The position numbers were made by a program, and so were the translations under genes. Shown here one piece after another: positions 23,704 to 31,588 of a stretch of 35,375 nt of DNA. Position 1 is the stretch's first letter. The number at the start of each line of letters is the position of its first letter. The notes below the pieces were generated by a model that saw nothing but the letters and a program-made list of their open reading frames with translations, made no database searches and was not told the origin of the DNA. The stretch comes from Alphaproteobacteria bacterium UBA6038 (GTDB lineage Bacteria > Pseudomonadota > Alphaproteobacteria > Micropepsales > Micropepsaceae). Location: assembly GCA_002429315.1 (NCBI GenBank), contig DIZC01000045.1, positions 904 to 36,278 on the forward strand. The letters run 5' to 3'.

Positions 23704-24618
23704 ATGGACACGCAGATCGGCTGGCCACGCAAGACGCGGGAGATGCACAACCATCATTTCGATTCCACCGTGTGGAACGACTTTGCGTTTCGCGACGACG
23801 ACATCGTCATCGCCACCTACGGCAAGTCCGGCACCACCTGGATGCAGCAGATCGTGGGACAGCTCATCTTCCGCGGCGCGGAGAACATCGCCGTGTCGCA
23901 ATTGTCGCCGTGGCTCGATCTGCGCGTGCCGCCGAAGGAGGTGAAGTTTGCCGGCCTGGAAGCGCAGACCCATCGCCGCTTCATCAAGACGCATCTGCCG
24001 GTGGAGGCGTTGGTGTTCCGCCCGGAGCTCAAATACATCTACGTGGCGCGCGACGGACGCGACGTGCTGTGGAGCCTGTACAACCACCACCTGAAGGCGA
24101 ACGACCAATGGTATGCCGTGATGAACGACACGCCCGGTCTGGTCGGCGAGCCGATCGGGCGCGTGGACCTCGACGTCGTGCCGTATTTCCGCCGCTGGCT
24201 GGAGCGCGACGGCTACCCCTTCTGGCCGATCTGGGAAAACGTGCGCAGCTGGTGGGCGGTGCGCGACCTGCCCAATGTGCTGTTGGTGCATTTTGCGAAT
24301 CTGAAAGCGGACCTGTCCGGCGAGCTGCGGCGCATCGCGCGCTTCCTCGACATCGATGTGCCAGCGGCCGACTGGCCGAAGATCGAAGAGCACTGCACCT
24401 TTGCCTATATGAAGGCACATGCGCGGCAGACGGCGCCGCTCGGCGGAGCCATTTTCGAGGGTGGGGCGGAGAGTTTCATCAACCAGGGCACCAATGGGCG
24501 CTGGCGCGATCTGCTCACCCGGGAGGATATCGCGGCTTATGAGTCGCGCGCGCTAGCCGAACTCGGGCCGGAATGCGCGCACTGGCTCGCCACCGGCAAA
24601 ATGGACGCGACCGTTTAG
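23704..24618 (+). CDS. PAPS-dependent sulfotransferase (aryl/alcohol type)
   Basis: This 304-residue cytosolic-type sulfotransferase has the 5'-phosphosulfate loop ATYGKSGTTWMQQI (residues 39-46), the 3'-phosphate site IYVARDGRDVLWSLYNHH, and the C-terminal motif INQGTNGRWRDLLT, which matches the GxxGxWR element. KTHLPVEAL contains the expected KTH segment with the catalytic-region His. It would transfer sulfate from PAPS to a hydroxylated acceptor. GGGAGC precedes the ATG. Its stop overlaps the stop of the convergent oxygenase gene by 4 bp. The acceptor is unknown; linkage to the amidohydrolase is suggestive only. Confidence 0.9.
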   Translation: MDTQIGWPRKTREMHNHHFDSTVWNDFAFRDDDIVIATYGKSGTTWMQQIVGQLIFRGAENIAVSQLSPWLDLRVPPKEVKFAGLEAQTHRRFIKTHLPVEALVFRPELKYIYVARDGRDVLWSLYNHHLKANDQWYAVMNDTPGLVGEPIGRVDLDVVPYFRRWLERDGYPFWPIWENVRSWWAVRDLPNVLLVHFANLKADLSGELRRIARFLDIDVPAADWPKIEEHCTFAYMKAHARQTAPLGGAIFEGGAESFINQGTNGRWRDLLTREDIAAYESRALAELGPECAHWLATGKMDATV

Positions 24619-25607
24619 CCGGAGCGGTCGCGAATCCACTGCGACAGGAGCCACTTCTCGCCGGAGGCCGGCGGCAATCCGGCATGCAGCGTCGCGCGGT
24701 CGGGCGCGCCGGACGGCTCGACGTTCCGGAACGACAGCGCGCCGCCGGTGGGGCAGCGTAATCGCCGGTCGAGCAGCGAGAATTCGGTCTCGGCGCCGGA
24801 ATAATCGTCGTTGAGGTAGACGAGAAAGCTGCCGACCCGCTGGCCGCGTGCGGCGATCTCCTGCTGGAGTCCCGGCAACGCCGGATCGAGGAAATCGTAG
24901 TGGCGGCTGAACCGCTGTCCGGCCGCGTAATGCAGCACGTTGGTATGTTCGAGCGCGTGCGGCGCAAAACCTGCCGCCGCAGCAATGCGCGCGCGCGTCA
25001 GCAGCAGGACGAGGTCGAGCGACAGAAGACCGAATTCGAAGGCGCTGTTGGTGCGCGCATCGGCGACCGACGCCATGCCGCTAGGCGCAAACACCTGCGA
25101 GCGCGACAGCCCTGGCGTGGCGCGCGCGATCAGCCATTTGCAGATCCGCGGCGCAAGAAACGATTCGTGCAGCGCAATCCGCGGCGTCCCGGAAATCTCG
25201 CGCGGCGGCGGCACCGTGAGCCATGCCGAAATGTCGATGCTGCGGCGGAGACGCCCCCAGGTCTCGGGCGGCGCGGAAAATTGCGCCCGTTCCTCCAGCT
25301 CCGCTTCGCCGGATAGCACAATCAGTTGGCGTTGCGCCGGGTGCCAGCCGCTTTCGGCGGCCTGCTGCAGATATTCGAGGGCCTTGGTCCAGTCGACGGC
25401 AGACTGCGCACCCAACGCGATCAGGACCGCGGCCAGCGCCGCGGCTTCGGCATCGCCGTTCGCCGCCGCCGAAGCGATCAGCGCCGCCCCCCGCTGCGGC
25501 TCCAGTGGAACGCCGTCGCCGGTCAGAAGCCGCTTACCGAGAGCCGTCTGCTCGGCAGCACTCCCGTTTTCCGCCGGGGCAGCGGTTGTTTCCGCAGTGG
25601 CAACCAT
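24615..25607 (-). CDS. 2OG-Fe(II) oxygenase, prolyl 4-hydroxylase-like, with Sel1-like N-terminus
   Basis: This protein of about 330 residues has an N-terminal Ala-rich part with Sel1-type helical repeats (ALGKRLLTGDGVPLEPQ, KALEYLQQAAESGWHPAQ; about 20-110). The C-terminal prolyl-hydroxylase fold has all the iron and co-substrate ligands visible: His236 and Asp238 in RHYDFLD, His308 in TLHAGLP, and Lys318 in GEKWLLSQW. It would hydroxylate a peptide or small substrate using 2-oxoglutarate and oxygen. The frame is open upstream to 25772, but ATG 25607 starts the family-like sequence. Confidence 0.85.
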   Translation of the reverse strand: MVATAETTAAPAENGSAAEQTALGKRLLTGDGVPLEPQRGAALIASAAANGDAEAAALAAVLIALGAQSAVDWTKALEYLQQAAESGWHPAQRQLIVLSGEAELEERAQFSAPPETWGRLRRSIDISAWLTVPPPREISGTPRIALHESFLAPRICKWLIARATPGLSRSQVFAPSGMASVADARTNSAFEFGLLSLDLVLLLTRARIAAAAGFAPHALEHTNVLHYAAGQRFSRHYDFLDPALPGLQQEIAARGQRVGSFLVYLNDDYSGAETEFSLLDRRLRCPTGGALSFRNVEPSGAPDRATLHAGLPPASGEKWLLSQWIRDRSG

Positions 25608-25626
25608 CGGCCCAGAATACACCAAT

Positions 25627-25665
25627 GCTCTGCGGGCCGCGATTGGGAACGGGACCCCGCAGAGC
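25627..25665. promoter_or_regulatory. Perfect 10-bp inverted repeat in the divergent oxygenase/metal-module region
   Basis: GCTCTGCGGG (25627-25636) is repeated in inverse as CCCGCAGAGC (25656-25665), with 19 bp between. It lies 20 bp upstream of the oxygenase start and about 100 bp upstream of the DUF2946-like start. The spacing allows either a hairpin or a two-site operator for a dimeric regulator. It does not resemble an AT-rich Zur box. Confidence 0.45.
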
Positions 25666-25765
25666 GTCCAGCTCCTCACGCATTTGGCACGTGACCGGCG
25701 GGTGGCCGCGCGATAGGTTGCGCGTCGCGAACGGCAATTGGGTGGAAGCCCTGAAACGGCGCAGG

Positions 25766-26182
25766 ATGGCAACGGTGCAGCGCAGGCCCGCGAGCAGCGG
25801 CGGTTGGCGCTTGCTTGTCGCCGGCCTGGCGCTCATCGCGTTCGCTTTGCAAAGCTACCTGACGCAGACGCACATTCACCTGGCGCCGCCGGCGATTTCA
25901 GCCGAACACAGCGGCGCCGGTTTGCTCGCCAACGCGAGCGGTCCCACGCTCAAAATCCATCAGCGCACCGCGCCGAAGGGCAAGGCGCCGGGCGACGATA
26001 ATCCGGCCAAATGCCCGCTCTGCCAGGCGGTGGGTTACGCCGGGCATTTCGTGACCCCGGTGGCCGCGGCGTTTCTTCTTCCCACTGCCGCCATTTCCAT
26101 GCTGCCGCTTGCGACGGCAATTCTCTCGTCCCGCGAGACGCCGTCGCACAATTGGCAAAGCCGCGGCCCGCCGCACTCCTGA
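25766..26182 (+). CDS. DUF2946-like small membrane-associated protein (probable metal-related)
   Basis: The 138 residues include a hydrophobic N-terminal helix (LLVAGLALIAFALQSYL), the His pair QTHIHL, a polar linker, the cysteine motif KCPLCQAVGYAGHF and a second hydrophobic segment (VAAAFLLPTAAISMLPLA). This order of helix, histidines, CPLC and helix resembles the DUF2946 group, which is often found with copper or other metal genes. Function is not established. It is followed after 74 bp by the outer-membrane protein and ZnuA/ZnuB-like genes on the same strand, which suggests a role in metal handling. Confidence 0.7.
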   Translation: MATVQRRPASSGGWRLLVAGLALIAFALQSYLTQTHIHLAPPAISAEHSGAGLLANASGPTLKIHQRTAPKGKAPGDDNPAKCPLCQAVGYAGHFVTPVAAAFLLPTAAISMLPLATAILSSRETPSHNWQSRGPPHS

Positions 26183-26256
26183 CGATTCCCCCAAGTGACG
26201 TTCGCCTACGCCCGTGAGTTCGCGCGTGGGCGCAATCCATTCGTCTGGAGCTTTCG

Positions 26257-27705
26257 ATGATACGAGAATCGATTCTTGCTGCGCTTGTCACGGCATCCGC
26301 GGGAGTCCCGATTGGCCCGGCATCGGCCGACGAGACAGCCGATCTTGCGGCGATCCATAAGCAGCTGAACGCGATGCAGCACGAGTACGAAGCAAAGATC
26401 AAAAGCCTGGAAACGCGGCTTGCCAAGGCGGAACGCGACGCCAAGGCGGCGCGCAGCGTGGCACAAGCGGCGAGCAAACATCAGGCTGTCGCCGCGGCGC
26501 GGCCTCCGGCACCCGAGCAGATTGCACAAGCAGCAGCGCCACCTGCGCCTGCCGATCTGTCAGCGGCATCTGCGCCTATCCCGGAGCAATCGCCCGCACC
26601 GCCGCCAACACCGCCCACATCCCAGAACGCCTTCAATCCCGGCATTGCCGCGGTACTGAACGGATTCTATCTCGCCGCCTCGCACGACACGAAGAATCCG
26701 CAAATGGCCGGCTTCGCGCTGGGAGATGAAGCGGGCCTGCCGCCGCGCGGCTTTTCGCTGGGCGAATCCGAAATCTCGTTTGCCGCCAACATCGATCCGC
26801 AGCTGGCGGGGTTTCTCGATATCTCGTTCGACGACGCGAACAACCCCAATGTGGAAGAGGCCTACATCACCACCAAAGATCTGGGCAGCGGCTTCACGGT
26901 GAAAGCGGGCCGCTTCCTCTCCGGCATCGGCTACATCAACGAACGTCACGCGCATGACTGGTCGTTCTCGGATGCGCCGCTGCCCTACCGCGCGTTTCTC
27001 GGATCGCAGTACGGCGATGACGGTATCCAGGTGCGCTGGCTTGCGCCCACCGATATTTTCCTGGAATTCGGCGCCGAAGCTTTCCGTGGCGATTCCTACC
27101 CGGCCGCGGGCGCCGCGCACAATGGCGTCGGTACGGAAACCGCCTTCGTTCACACGGGCGACGATATCAACGAAAGCAGCTCGTGGCTGGCCGCGCTGTC
27201 CTATTTGCACTCCAGCGCCGATGACCGCACCACCGATGACCCGCTATTCTCGGCTGTCGACCACTTCACCGGCAATGATGATCTTGGAATTCTAAGCCTT
27301 GTCTACAAATGGGCGCCCGGCGGAAATCCCACCGTGCGCAACCTCATTCTTTCCGGCGAAGGTTTCTACGGGCGCGAAAGAGGTATCTTCGATTCCGTTC
27401 CCATTTCGCAGACTCGCAATGGCTTCTACGTGCAGGGCGTCTATCAGTTCATGCCGCAATGGAGCGCGGGAATAAGATATGCGCAGGTGAATGCATCGGG
27501 TGTCAGCCCGCTGCTCGCCGGAACCGCGCTGGACGATTTCGGCCACAGCCCGCGCGCCGAAACCGCGCTGCTCGAATATGACACCTCTGAGTTCGGTCGT
27601 CTCCGCCTGCAGTACACGCACGACGATGCGGGGCTGAAATCCAACGACGAACTGCTGCTGCAATACACCGTCATCTACGGGCCGCACGGTGCCCACCGCT
27701 ACTGA
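26257..27705 (+). CDS. Outer-membrane beta-barrel protein linked to metal uptake
   Basis: This 482-residue exported protein has a signal ending near PASADETADL. A coiled coil (about 30-65, AIHKQLNAMQHEYEAKIKSL), a Pro/Ala-rich linker (about 80-125) and a C-terminal barrel (FNPGIAAVLNGFYLAAS onward, many alternating strands with terminal aromatic Tyr) follow. The barrel begins with GESEISFAANIDPQLAGFLDISF, like proteins labelled zinc-regulated outer-membrane receptor, which stand next to ZnuA genes; that label is from memory. It lacks a TonB plug, so it may be a porin rather than an active receptor. GGAG precedes the ATG; the binding-protein gene follows after 12 bp. Confidence 0.78.
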   Translation: MIRESILAALVTASAGVPIGPASADETADLAAIHKQLNAMQHEYEAKIKSLETRLAKAERDAKAARSVAQAASKHQAVAAARPPAPEQIAQAAAPPAPADLSAASAPIPEQSPAPPPTPPTSQNAFNPGIAAVLNGFYLAASHDTKNPQMAGFALGDEAGLPPRGFSLGESEISFAANIDPQLAGFLDISFDDANNPNVEEAYITTKDLGSGFTVKAGRFLSGIGYINERHAHDWSFSDAPLPYRAFLGSQYGDDGIQVRWLAPTDIFLEFGAEAFRGDSYPAAGAAHNGVGTETAFVHTGDDINESSSWLAALSYLHSSADDRTTDDPLFSAVDHFTGNDDLGILSLVYKWAPGGNPTVRNLILSGEGFYGRERGIFDSVPISQTRNGFYVQGVYQFMPQWSAGIRYAQVNASGVSPLLAGTALDDFGHSPRAETALLEYDTSEFGRLRLQYTHDDAGLKSNDELLLQYTVIYGPHGAHRY

Positions 27706-27717
27706 AGGAGAACCACC

Positions 27718-28623
27718 ATGCGTAGATTTCTGATCGGCGCCGCGCTGTTTGCGGCATTCGCGGCAACCCCTGCTTACGCAAACCTGAGCGTGTTCGCCTG
27801 TGAGCCGGAATGGGGCGCGCTCTCGACCGAACTCGGCGGCGACAAGGTGTCGGTGTATACCGCCACCACCGGCGCGCAGGACCCGCACCAGATTCAGGCG
27901 CGGCCCAGCCTGATCGCAAAAGCGCGCACCGCCGACGTCACGGTTTGCGAAGGCGCGGAACTGGAGATCGGCTGGCTGCCGATGATCATCCAGCAATCCA
28001 ACAATTCGAAGATCGCCCCGGGCCAGCCCGGCGCCTTCGATGCCACGCGCTATGTGCACCTGCTCGAGCAGCCGACCGCGCTCGACCGCGCGCAGGGCGA
28101 CATTCACGCCGCCGGCAATCCGCACATCCAGACCGACCCGCGCATGATCCTCACCGTATCGAAGGCGCTGGCGCAGCGCTTCGCGCAGCTCGATCCCGGC
28201 AATGCCGCGTATTACCAGTCGCGCGCCGCAGATTTCGAGAAGCGTTTCAGCGCCGCCATCGCGAAATGGACGGCGGAAGCCGCGCCGCTGAAAGGCACGC
28301 CCATCGCCGTGCAGCATCATGCCTGGATCTACATGGAGAACTGGCTTGGTCTGCGCGAGGTGGTGCCGCTAGAGCCCAAGCCGGGCGTCCCCCCTTCCAG
28401 CGGCTATCTCGCGGAAGTGCTGCAGAAGCTGCAGGCGCAACCGGCGAAATTCGTCATCCGCGCGGCCTACGAAGACGACCGGCCATCGGAGTTCATCAGC
28501 GAAAAAGCCGGCATTCCCGCCATCGTGCTGCCGTTCACCGTCGGCGGCACCGATGCGGCAAAAGACCTCTTCGGCCTCTACGACGACACCATCCGCCGCC
28601 TGCTCGGAGGCCTGAAGAAATGA
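27718..28623 (+). CDS. ZnuA-like periplasmic metal-binding protein of an ABC transporter
   Basis: This 301-residue cluster A-I binding protein has a cleavable signal (cut after AYA, residue 21). The metal ligands expected in this family are visible: His57 (AQDPHQIQ), His136 (GNPHIQTDPR) and His200/His201 (VQHHAWIY), with an acidic segment near YEDDRPSEFISEKAG as the last ligand region. There is no His-rich loop of the kind seen in classical ZnuA. Zinc is the most likely ligand; manganese cannot be excluded. AAGGAGA precedes the ATG, and the stop overlaps the permease start (ATGA). Confidence 0.87.
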   Translation: MRRFLIGAALFAAFAATPAYANLSVFACEPEWGALSTELGGDKVSVYTATTGAQDPHQIQARPSLIAKARTADVTVCEGAELEIGWLPMIIQQSNNSKIAPGQPGAFDATRYVHLLEQPTALDRAQGDIHAAGNPHIQTDPRMILTVSKALAQRFAQLDPGNAAYYQSRAADFEKRFSAAIAKWTAEAAPLKGTPIAVQHHAWIYMENWLGLREVVPLEPKPGVPPSSGYLAEVLQKLQAQPAKFVIRAAYEDDRPSEFISEKAGIPAIVLPFTVGGTDAAKDLFGLYDDTIRRLLGGLKK

Positions 28624-29405
28624 GTCTCGGCAACATCGAAATTGGAATCCTCATTCCGGCGTTCCTCGCGGGATTGCTGGTGCTTGCGACGCACGTGCCA
28701 CTCGGCCAGCAGGTGTTGAACCGCGGCATCGTCTTCATCGATCTCGCGATCGCGCAGGTGGCGGGGCTGGGTGTGACCGTGGCGGATGCGCTTGGCTTCG
28801 AGCCGCAGGGCTGGCGCGTGCAGGCCGCCGCGGTGATAGCCGCGCTCGTGGGCGCGTTGATGCTCACCTGGACCGAAAAGAAATGGCCGGAAGTGCAGGA
28901 AGCGCTGATCGGCGTGTTGTTCGTGGTCGCGGCATGCGTGGAGCTTCTCATACTCGCCAACAACCCGCATGGCGGCGAGCATCTGAAGGATCTGCTGGTC
29001 GGACAGATTCTGTGGGTATCGCTGAAGAGCCTGATCCCCATCGCGATTCTCTATGCGGTGCTGCTGGCGCTGTGGTTCGGCATGCGCGCGCGTTTGGGGC
29101 TAATCGGCTTCTATGTGGTGTTCGCGCTGGTGGTCACGCAATCGGTGCAGTTGGTAGGCATCTATCTGGTGTTCGCCAGCCTGATCATTCCAGCGCTCGC
29201 CGCGCGCCGCTTTCCCGAACGCTGGCAGCTTGCGGTTGGCTATTTTACTGGCATTGCCGGCTACGTCCTCGGTCTGATCGCTTCGGCATTGTACGATTGG
29301 CCAACCGGAGCCATCATTGTCGTGGCGCTGCTGGTGACGTTCATCATTGCGGTAGCCATCTCGCAGCTGGTGCCGGCGCGGTCAGCACAAGCCCCCGCGG
29401 GTTGA
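28620..29405 (+). CDS. ABC-3 family metal transporter permease (ZnuB-like)
   Basis: This 261-residue inner-membrane protein has about eight helices. The conserved LNRGIVFIDLAIAQVAGLGV motif near residue 35 is the ABC-3 signature region, and QSVQLVGIYLVFASLIIPALAARRF (about 180-205) contains the coupling-helix area. It should form a homodimeric channel for the metal delivered by the adjacent binding protein. It is translationally coupled to the binding-protein gene. No nucleotide-binding subunit (ZnuC) is next to it or elsewhere in this window, so it must borrow one or work in an unusual way. Confidence 0.9.
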   Translation: MSLGNIEIGILIPAFLAGLLVLATHVPLGQQVLNRGIVFIDLAIAQVAGLGVTVADALGFEPQGWRVQAAAVIAALVGALMLTWTEKKWPEVQEALIGVLFVVAACVELLILANNPHGGEHLKDLLVGQILWVSLKSLIPIAILYAVLLALWFGMRARLGLIGFYVVFALVVTQSVQLVGIYLVFASLIIPALAARRFPERWQLAVGYFTGIAGYVLGLIASALYDWPTGAIIVVALLVTFIIAVAISQLVPARSAQAPAG

Positions 29406-29431
29406 CAGGGTTGCGCCGCGCGCCCTCTGAT
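29402..29431 (+). promoter_or_regulatory. Candidate promoter of the TPR-sulfotransferase gene
   Basis: A perfect TTGACA (29402-29407) overlaps the stop codon of the permease gene and is followed after 18 bp by TCTGAT (29426-29431). The -10 match is only partial (four of six). Transcription would begin about 15 bp before the ATG at 29455. Confidence 0.3.
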
Positions 29432-29454
29432 CGGGCGGCTTTTGCGACGCGATC

Positions 29455-31473
29455 ATGAGTCAATCCACGCTGCAGCCGACGGGAAGCTTGGCAACCGCGC
29501 TTGCTCACGCCGCGCGGCTGCTTGCGACCGATCCTGCGCTGGCCGAGGCGCAGGCGCGCGAGATCCTGAAAGTCGCCCCGCACCATCCCGAAGCGTTGCG
29601 GGTGTTCGGCGTTGCCTTGCGTCTGCAGGGAAAGACGACAGAGGCAAGCGAGGTGCTCGGCGCTCTGGCGCGGGCGCAGCCGAGATCTGCCGCCGTGCAA
29701 TTCGAGCTTGGCGTGGCGCTTGGCAATCTGGGCAACAGCAGAGACGCGATCGCGGCGCTGCGGCGCGCGGTGCGCCTCGATCCGCGCCATCCGCACGCCT
29801 GGCGTGCGCTAGGCGATCAACTGGTTCTGGCAGGCGACGATGGCGGCGCCGACGAGGCGTACGCACGGCACATCCAGGCGTCGGTGAGAAATCCGCAGCT
29901 GCTCAAGGCCGCCGCGGCGCTGTGCGACAACAAGCTGGCCATCGCCGAAGGGCTGCTGCGCGCCTTTCTGAAGGAGCACCCCACCGATGTCGGCGCGATC
30001 CGGATGCTGGCGGAAACCGGCATCCGGCTCGGCCGGCTGGAAGACGCCGAGAAACTGCTGGCGCGTTGCCTGGATCTGGCGCCAGGATTCATCGAGGCGC
30101 GGCACAATTATGCCGTCGTGCTGCACCGGCAGAACAAGCCATCGCAGGCGCTGGCGGAAATCGAGGCGCTGCTGAAGCGCGACCCGCGAAACCCTGGCTA
30201 TCGCGGCCTGAAGGCCGCGGTGCTGGGACGTATCGGCGAATATAACCAGGCAATTGCCTGCTATGAATCTTTGCTCAAGGAGCACCCCGCGCAGCCCAAG
30301 GCCTGGATGAGCTATGGGCACGCGCTGAAGACCGTCGGCCGCACCGATGCCGCGATCGCCGCTTACCGCAAGAGCATCGCGCTGCTGCCCAGCCTGGGAG
30401 AGGCTTACTGGAGCCTCGCCAATCTGAAAACCTTCCGCTTCGCCGCCGCCGACGCGCAATCGATGCGTGCGCAGCTGCGTCATGGCGATCTCGGGGAGGA
30501 AGATCGCGTCCACCTCCACTTTGCGCTCGGCAAGGCGCTCGAAGATGCGCAGGACTACGCGGAGTCGTTCGCGGAATACGAACGCGGCAACGCGCTTCGG
30601 CGGCAGGCGATGCGCTACGATGCCGATGAGATCACCGGGCTGGTGGCGCGCTCAAAGGCCCTGTTCGACAAGCAATTCTTTGCAGAGCGCGCCGGGTGGG
30701 GCAATCCGGCGCCCGATCCCATCTTCATCGTGGGCTTGACGCGCGCCGGGTCCACCTTGCTGGAGCAAATCCTCGCCAGCCATTTCGCCGTCGAGGGGAC
30801 AATGGAACTGCCCGACATCATCAGCCTGGCGAAACGCTTTGGCCGCCGCAAGGAGCAGGACAATCCCGCCTATCCCGCGAGCCTGCAATCGCTGTCGGCG
30901 GCGGACTGCCGGGAATTGGGGGAAGAATATCTCTCGCGCACCCGCATCCAGCGCAAACTCGCGCGCCCGTTCTTCGTCGACAAGATGCCCAACAACTGGA
31001 CGAATGTCGGCTTCATTCATCTCATCCTGCCCAACGCGAAGATCGTCGATGCGCGACGCCATCCGCTTGCCTGCTGCTTCTCGAATTACAAGCAGCTCTT
31101 CGCCCGCGGCCAGGGCTTCTCCTATGGCCTTGACGATTGCGCGCGCTATTACCGGGACTACGTCGCGCTGATGGCGCATTTCGATTCCGTGCTGCCGGGC
31201 CGAATCCACCGCGTGATCTATGAACGGCTCATCGAGGACCCCGAGCGCGAAATCCGGCGGCTGCTCGATCATTGCGGGTTGCCGTTCGAGCCCGACTGCC
31301 TGCGCTTTTATGAAAACGAGCGCGCGGTCCGGACCGCCAGTTCCGAGCAGGTGCGTCAGCCGATTTTTGCCGAAGGCCTGGAGCAGTGGAAGCGGTTCGA
31401 ACCCTGGCTCGGCGAGCTGAAGGCGGCTCTAGGCCCGTTTTTGGACTCCTATCCCGGCGCGCCAGCCGCCTGA
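29455..31473 (+). CDS. TPR-repeat sulfotransferase family protein
   Basis: The 672 residues comprise about ten tetratricopeptide repeats (about 10-400; for example AVQFELGVALGNLGNSRDAI and AWMSYGHALKTVGRTDAAI) and a C-terminal sulfotransferase domain. That domain has the P-loop FIVGLTRAGSTLLEQIL (about 425-440; the usual PRSGTT is altered to TRAGST), DKMPNNWTNVGFI, the 3'-phosphate site VDARRHPLACCFSNYKQLF, and VRTASSEQVRQPIF. Such proteins commonly accompany TonB-dependent receptors in alphaproteobacteria. The TPR part may select a protein or glycan acceptor; which one is unknown. Confidence 0.9.
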   Translation: MSQSTLQPTGSLATALAHAARLLATDPALAEAQAREILKVAPHHPEALRVFGVALRLQGKTTEASEVLGALARAQPRSAAVQFELGVALGNLGNSRDAIAALRRAVRLDPRHPHAWRALGDQLVLAGDDGGADEAYARHIQASVRNPQLLKAAAALCDNKLAIAEGLLRAFLKEHPTDVGAIRMLAETGIRLGRLEDAEKLLARCLDLAPGFIEARHNYAVVLHRQNKPSQALAEIEALLKRDPRNPGYRGLKAAVLGRIGEYNQAIACYESLLKEHPAQPKAWMSYGHALKTVGRTDAAIAAYRKSIALLPSLGEAYWSLANLKTFRFAAADAQSMRAQLRHGDLGEEDRVHLHFALGKALEDAQDYAESFAEYERGNALRRQAMRYDADEITGLVARSKALFDKQFFAERAGWGNPAPDPIFIVGLTRAGSTLLEQILASHFAVEGTMELPDIISLAKRFGRRKEQDNPAYPASLQSLSAADCRELGEEYLSRTRIQRKLARPFFVDKMPNNWTNVGFIHLILPNAKIVDARRHPLACCFSNYKQLFARGQGFSYGLDDCARYYRDYVALMAHFDSVLPGRIHRVIYERLIEDPEREIRRLLDHCGLPFEPDCLRFYENERAVRTASSEQVRQPIFAEGLEQWKRFEPWLGELKAALGPFLDSYPGAPAA

Positions 31474-31588
31474 CGGCCGAATTGTCGGTTCGTGTTGCCA
31501 AACTGTCATTGACGGGCTTGGGCCGTCCGGTTTGACTTTGCGAGTCGGAATCTGTGGCGCGCAATCGGGAACGCGCAGGGGGGATGTC

